Assembly (NCBI RefSeq): GCF_027579695.1
Contig: NC_083577.1
Location: 30,865,198 to 30,929,197, forward strand
Origin: Neoarius graeffei
Lineage: Eukaryota; Chordata; Actinopteri; Siluriformes; Ariidae
Length of the DNA stretch: 64,000 nt
Reading direction: 5' to 3'
Part shown: positions 37,401 through 43,500 of the stretch, in pieces
How positions within the stretch are numbered: position 1 is the first letter of the stretch
Layout of the letters: each line of letters starts with the position of its first letter
Notes under the pieces: generated by a model
The model's input: only the letters and a program-made list of their open reading frames with translations
Database searches by the model: none
What the model was told of the DNA's origin: nothing
Translations under genes and position numbers: made by a program

Positions 37401-40400
37401 AACACATGGAGGGCACGCGTGAAATGCACGGAGGGCACGCGTGTGATGTGCTGATTTTCGAGCCGTAGACCGGCCGCAGAGGTTCTTTTGTCATGTCAAA
37501 CAAACTCTACGGGCGCTTACTTTTTTTCAGGTTGCAGGACAAACTTACGGCCAATGCGCGTCTTTCTCCATGAACAAAAAAAACGCAGCGATTTGGGAAA
37601 CGCCAAAAATCGCACGGCCAAAAAATCGTACATCCGGTACAATCTAGGCTTAAAAATGGCTGCAGGGCAGCCTATTTATATATTCACACAAAAGATCCGG
37701 ATAAAGATGTAGAATGCGCAGTTGAGCTTCTGAGGGGGATTTCCAACCAAAATAAGGTAATGTGTCGTTACGTGAGCTGAAACATGTTGACAGACGCTTG
37801 ACATGTAAGCAAATACGACAAATTTTTCTTTTTGTATAAGCGAAGTAATAAAAAAACCCACCTTTCTTATTGATTAGAAATTCATTAAAACACATTTTCT
37901 TGTCTTTTTCTTCATATTTGGAAATTGTTCACGATCACTGCACTCAGACAGACATCCATCCATCCATTATCTGTAGCTGCTTTATCCTGTTCTACAGGGT
38001 CGCAGGCAAGCTGGAGCCTATTCCAGCTGACTACGGGCGAAAGGCGGGGTACACCCTGGACAAGTCGCCAGGTCATCACAGGGCTGACACATAGACACAG
38101 ACAACCATTCACACTCACATTCACACCTACGGTCAATTTAGAGTCACCAGTTAACCTAACCTGCATGTCTTTGGACTGTGGGGGAAACCGGAGCACCTGG
38201 AGGAAACCCACGCGGACACGGGGAGAACATGCAAACTCCACACAGAAAGGCCCCCGCTGGCTGCTGGGTTCAAACCCAGGACCTTCTTGCTGTGAGGCGA
38301 CAGCGCTAACCACTACACCACCGTGCCGTCTCTCGGACAGATAGTTACATGAAAACAGTGTCTGTCGCTGAATGACCATGGTTTTTTTTTGTTTTTGTTT
38401 TTTTACCTCAAACTTCCAGTTCAACAAAAGGTGTATTTATATTCGTATATAATTTATATTGTGAATAAAGTTCAAAATTGTACATTATTTACATTTAAAA
38501 GGTGAGGAAAGCTTTAAAGATTTGTGTCCCATCGCTCATGTCCAAATTTTATACCATGAAATTCTGCAGATTCTTGCACTTTCGTCTGCATTATGCTGCT
38601 TTTCCACTACCAGCGCGGCTGAGTTGGGCTGAGCTGTGCGGTGCTGAGTTGGGCTGAGTCGAGCTGAGCGGGGCTGTTGGAGTTGCATTTCGACTACAAC
38701 CGCACTGAACCGTGCTGGCTGGAAGTGGGTGGACACATTGGGTGGAGTTAGCAAAAGTGGGTGGACGTCACATGATGTCGTTAGGCAGCGCAAACAGTGA
38801 CATCAGTGAGCTTTTAAGCGGTAGTCTCACGACCCGGATAGTAAACAATAAACATGGAGGACATGGAGTCGTTAGTGTTGCTGGTCTTGGTGCTGTGGCT
38901 TGTTGTCACCGACAACGCCAACAGATACTGGCAGGAGCGTATAGATGAGGCGAGGCGCATAAGGCTTCAGAAATTCTCGCAATTCGTAATTCTTCTTCTT
39001 CCAGGTTTACGGTGTTTACAGATCCCAGCGTGCTCGCGGGGCGTGTGTGGGCGTGTGAGGACACTCCTCCTCACCAATCAGTGCACAGGGGAGTGTCTCC
39101 TCACGCCCCTAACCCCACTCGGCTCGGTTGGGCTCGCTTCAGCCCCACTCCAAAACCGTGCGAGTTTTGGGTGCTGAGTAAGGCTGAAGCGAGCTGAGTC
39201 GTGCTGCTCTGAGGTAGTCGAAACGCGAGCCATGTCGGGCTGAAGTGAGCCGAAAAAGGGTAGTGGAAAAGGGCCAGTAGAGTGCAGAAAATGAACTGAC
39301 AATTTTAGCATTGTTTATTTTATCTCTTTGAACTATTCAAATAATAATTTGCACATAAATTATGAAAATAGTTACATCATAATGTTTTTACAAGCCAAAA
39401 AATGTGGACAAGTATCAAAAAACTGGAGAGCAAATAGAGAGACTTGGGTGTCTGCATTACTTTAAATAGCATGATTTTTCGTAAACATTTTGATACTTGT
39501 GAATTTTTTGGTTCTTAAAGAAAAATGAGTGACCAAATCGATATACATACATGGAGTTGGAGATTTTCACTTTTAGGTATTTCTCATTCTGTTTTGATTC
39601 TGTGGTTTCCAATTGTATTTTACAACAGGAAAGTGGTGAAGACTTAAAGGTGTAGTAGGAACCATACACACTACCGTTCAAAAGTTTGGGGTCACTTTGA
39701 AATGTCCTTATTTTTGAAAGAAAAGCACTGTTCTTTTCAATGAAGATCACTTTAAACTAATCAGAAATCCACTCTATACATTGCTAATGTGGTAAATGAC
39801 TATTCTAGCTGCAAATGTCTGGTTTTTGGTGCAATATCTCCATAGGTGTATAGAGGCCCATTTCCAGCAACTCTCACTCCAGTGTTCTAATGGTACAATG
39901 TGTTTGCTCATTGCCTCAGAAGGCTAATGGATGATTAGAAAACCCTTGTACAATCATGTTAGCACAGCTGAAAACAGTTGAGCTCTTTAGAGAAGCTATA
40001 AAACTGACCTTCCTTTGAGCAGATTGAGTTTCTGGAGCATCACATTTGTGGGGTCGATTAAATGCTCAAAATGGCCAGAAAAATGTCTCGACTATATTTT
40101 CTATTCATTTTACAACTTATGGTGGTAAATAAAAGTGTGACTCTTCATGGAAAACACAAAATTGTCTGGGTGACCCCAAACTTTTGAACGGTAGTGTAGT
40201 TGCATTAAAATGCTCTTGGCATTAAAAGCATTTAATGTGAATTTGTATTCTCTGTAACTCACCTGATTCTCACAGGAGGTGGGCAACAGGTTCGGCCACT
40301 TTTCTCTGGCCACCATGTTCCCAAGGCGTGAGTTCACAGCTGAAGATCTGGAGAAGACTTTGCTGGAGCTCGAGCTTGCACCCAGTGCCTCCATCGTCTT

Positions 40401-40524
40401 GCTGCCGGTGAGCCGCTTGCTAGTTACTGAGAGTAGCGATGTGTCTCAGGTTACAGTATACTGCAGATTAAGAGTGGGTTGAGATGTAACAATTCACTGT
40501 GTGTATTTTTATATAATATATATA

Positions 40525-40562
<38 letters not shown>

Positions 40563-43500
40563 ACATGTATACACAGTTCCGGTTAAAAGTTTGGACACCC
40601 CTACTCATTCATAGGTTTTTCTGTATTTTGACTATTTTCTACATTGTAGAACAAGACTGAAGACATCAAAACTATCAAAGAACATGTATGGAATTATGTA
40701 GTAAACAAAACCAGTGTTAAAAAAAACAGAAAATATTTTATATTTTAGATTCTTCAAAGTGTAGCCACCGTTTACCTTTTATTGGCATTATCTTAACCAG
40801 CTTCATGAGGTAGTCACCCGGAACGCTTTTCAGTTAACAGGCGTGCCTCGTCAAAAGTTAATTAGTGCAATTTCTTGCCTTCTTAATGCGTTTGAGATCA
40901 AACAGTAAATAATAACAATACTTTAAATATCCCTATTCCACAACTGTAGTAATATGTATTGAGTTAAGGGGTGTTCACACGGCACATATTTGCATCGATG
41001 CTGCACTGATGTATTTTGTTGCGATATATCTTACACCGGTGTAAATTTTGTGGAGCGTTCACACGTCACAAACCTGCTTACTAGAGAGAAGTGTGTTAGC
41101 ACCGGTGCAGCCCCACTTGCGTTCACACGGCAGTTTTTGTGACCGTGCTATACGATAGTAATAATGCGGAAATGAAATACCCGCATGCGTGAAAACGTAC
41201 TTCCTTTTCCCGGTTGTCATGGCATCACCAAGCGCCGGGAAAACAACGTGGATGAAGACACGCAGTTCTGTTGTTGTTGGTATTCGCCATTTTGGAAGCG
41301 CAAAATACCAGGATGCAAATTATGCAATGCCCGTATGTAATCAACTCTCCTCATGCGTAGCGAGTCTACCCCTGTAGCGTTCAGACGTCCCATTTTATAT
41401 CGGTGCTGCCCCGCAAACTAGCATTTACTCCGGAGTAAATTTCTTAAACCACCTCCCGAGCAGGGTTAGATTTGCACCGGTTTAAGCAGCTTTCAGGGGC
41501 TACACTGGTATAACTTTGTACCGTGTGAACGCTCTACCGGGGCAGCCCCGGTGCTACACCGGAGTAAAAGTTGCCGTGTGAACACCCCTATAGTTCGGGC
41601 CAGACAGGAAAATATTTGGCTCGAGGTCTGACCAAGAGTCAAATATTTTCCCATCCGGTCTGACCTAACTCAGTCAATAAGCATTTTATCAGGTGACCTT
41701 TTGAACTAACATACACAGTAGAAAACAATGAACTACAGTGTGTGAAAAAATGAACCACTCAATTTTTATTTGATTGACAGCAAACGTTCATGTCATACTT
41801 ATTTCTTTACGGTGTTTTCTTGTTGTCCTTGTATAAACAAGTGAATTTCTTTGCTCAAAAGTACCTCCCCCCCAACAATTTCAGCTTGTTCAATTAGGTC
41901 TGTGTCTGATACATCATCGAGATAATAAAATTCACTTTCACTGTGCTCAGTGGTGGCGCTCATTTTTCAGAGTAACAGTTCAGAGCAAAATGAAAATGGT
42001 GGAAGGGAAGGAAACGGGTCCAGGGCTGCATACGGCTTTTTCCAGGCCGGATTCAAAAATCCGTATCTGCCCAGTCAGTGACGTGACTTTTCCCAATGGT
42101 TTTATTAAGAGCGCGTGCGCGGGTCCGTACGCAATAATAATCCATCTTGCGTCAAGAACTGTTCAACTAAGTAAAGAGAAACGACAGTCCATCATTAAAA
42201 GACACCTTCATGTCTTTCAAGTAATTAATAAAAAATAAAGAAAAACCATTGAATTAGGTGTGTCCAAACTTTTTACTGGTACTGTATGTATGTACTGTAT
42301 GTACAGTTATGTTCAAAATAATAGCAGTCCCTCAACAGTAGCAAGATAAATCACTGTTTTTGTTAAAATTTCAACCTTTACACCGCAAGCAAGTTTCTGG
42401 AGGGTATAGTAAAGGTATAGAAAACCAACAGGCCTGCTGTGCATTAGGGCTTTGACCTTGGCCCAAAAATCATATTCGAAGTTCGTTTGGAAATTAATCT
42501 AGACATTCGAATAGTATTCGAACTTTTATTAATTATATTATTCTTAAATGCCTCACTAACACCTCGGCATCAAAATTAAATATGATATTCAGTCCACCAG
42601 GGGGCAGTGTTCGGTCAATGTCAATAAGATTACGTGCAGGAAATATGAAATATTCAGGCGTGTTTTTACAACCACTACTAATGAAACGTGCAGTGTCGTA
42701 GTAATTGGCATTATACCGGCTGACACTTTTAACGTTACATAATCCACAAACTTCGTCGTTTGTCCGTTGCCGTTTTTGTGTGAAACGCTGTTCCTTCGGT
42801 TTCCTGGTTGCTTGTACTGATGAAAGCCTCTAAACTGTAGCCTCACTGACAATCAAAGGGGAACGTTTACAAAATGAGCAGGTACTGCTAGGCCTACACC
42901 TAATCTGTGAGTTTATAACACTGCCGTTCCGAGCCCATTCGTGTTGGCTTTTGAGAATGTTTGTTTTGAATGAGACCGGTGTCAGCTGTCATGTCTCTGC
43001 TTCCTGCTCGCGTCTCTGATTCACAATTCAAACAAACACGGACACGATATGTTATAAGATCACAGATTAGTTTTACGTGCTCACTTCGTTAACTTATGAA
43101 CTTCATGGTATGTAAATTCCACCATGTGTAGGCTAAATTAATTTAGGCCTATAGGCTACTTGCGCAAGTAAGCTAATAATTTTTTTTAATTTCTTTTTTA
43201 GCAACTATCCAAAGTTGACAAAAATAACAGCACATGAAAGCATTACTGCGCAGTGTCGCATAGTCTACGTTAGTAATTTCATTTCTTATGTTATAACATC
43301 AGGTGTACAAAAACCAACCAAATACCTGCAGAAAAAAAAACCAAACACCGATATTTTCAGAAGAAAAAGTCACATTTTATATTGCATTTAATCACATCAG
43401 CAGTTACATTACACTTCATTTATTGTAGACCTATGTTGTACTTAATAAAGTCAGACTCTGTCCAATCTCGCAAAAATGACTGACTTCTGATGAGGAAATG

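Noticed and set aside
36876-37454. Open frames in the triple MITE (for example 36876-37127)
   Set aside because: They repeat with the unit and appear on both strands; no motif, explained by the repeat.
36754-37650. CRISPR-like direct repeats
   Set aside because: Units are about 290 bp with inverted ends and TAA targets, which fits MITEs; the genome is eukaryotic.
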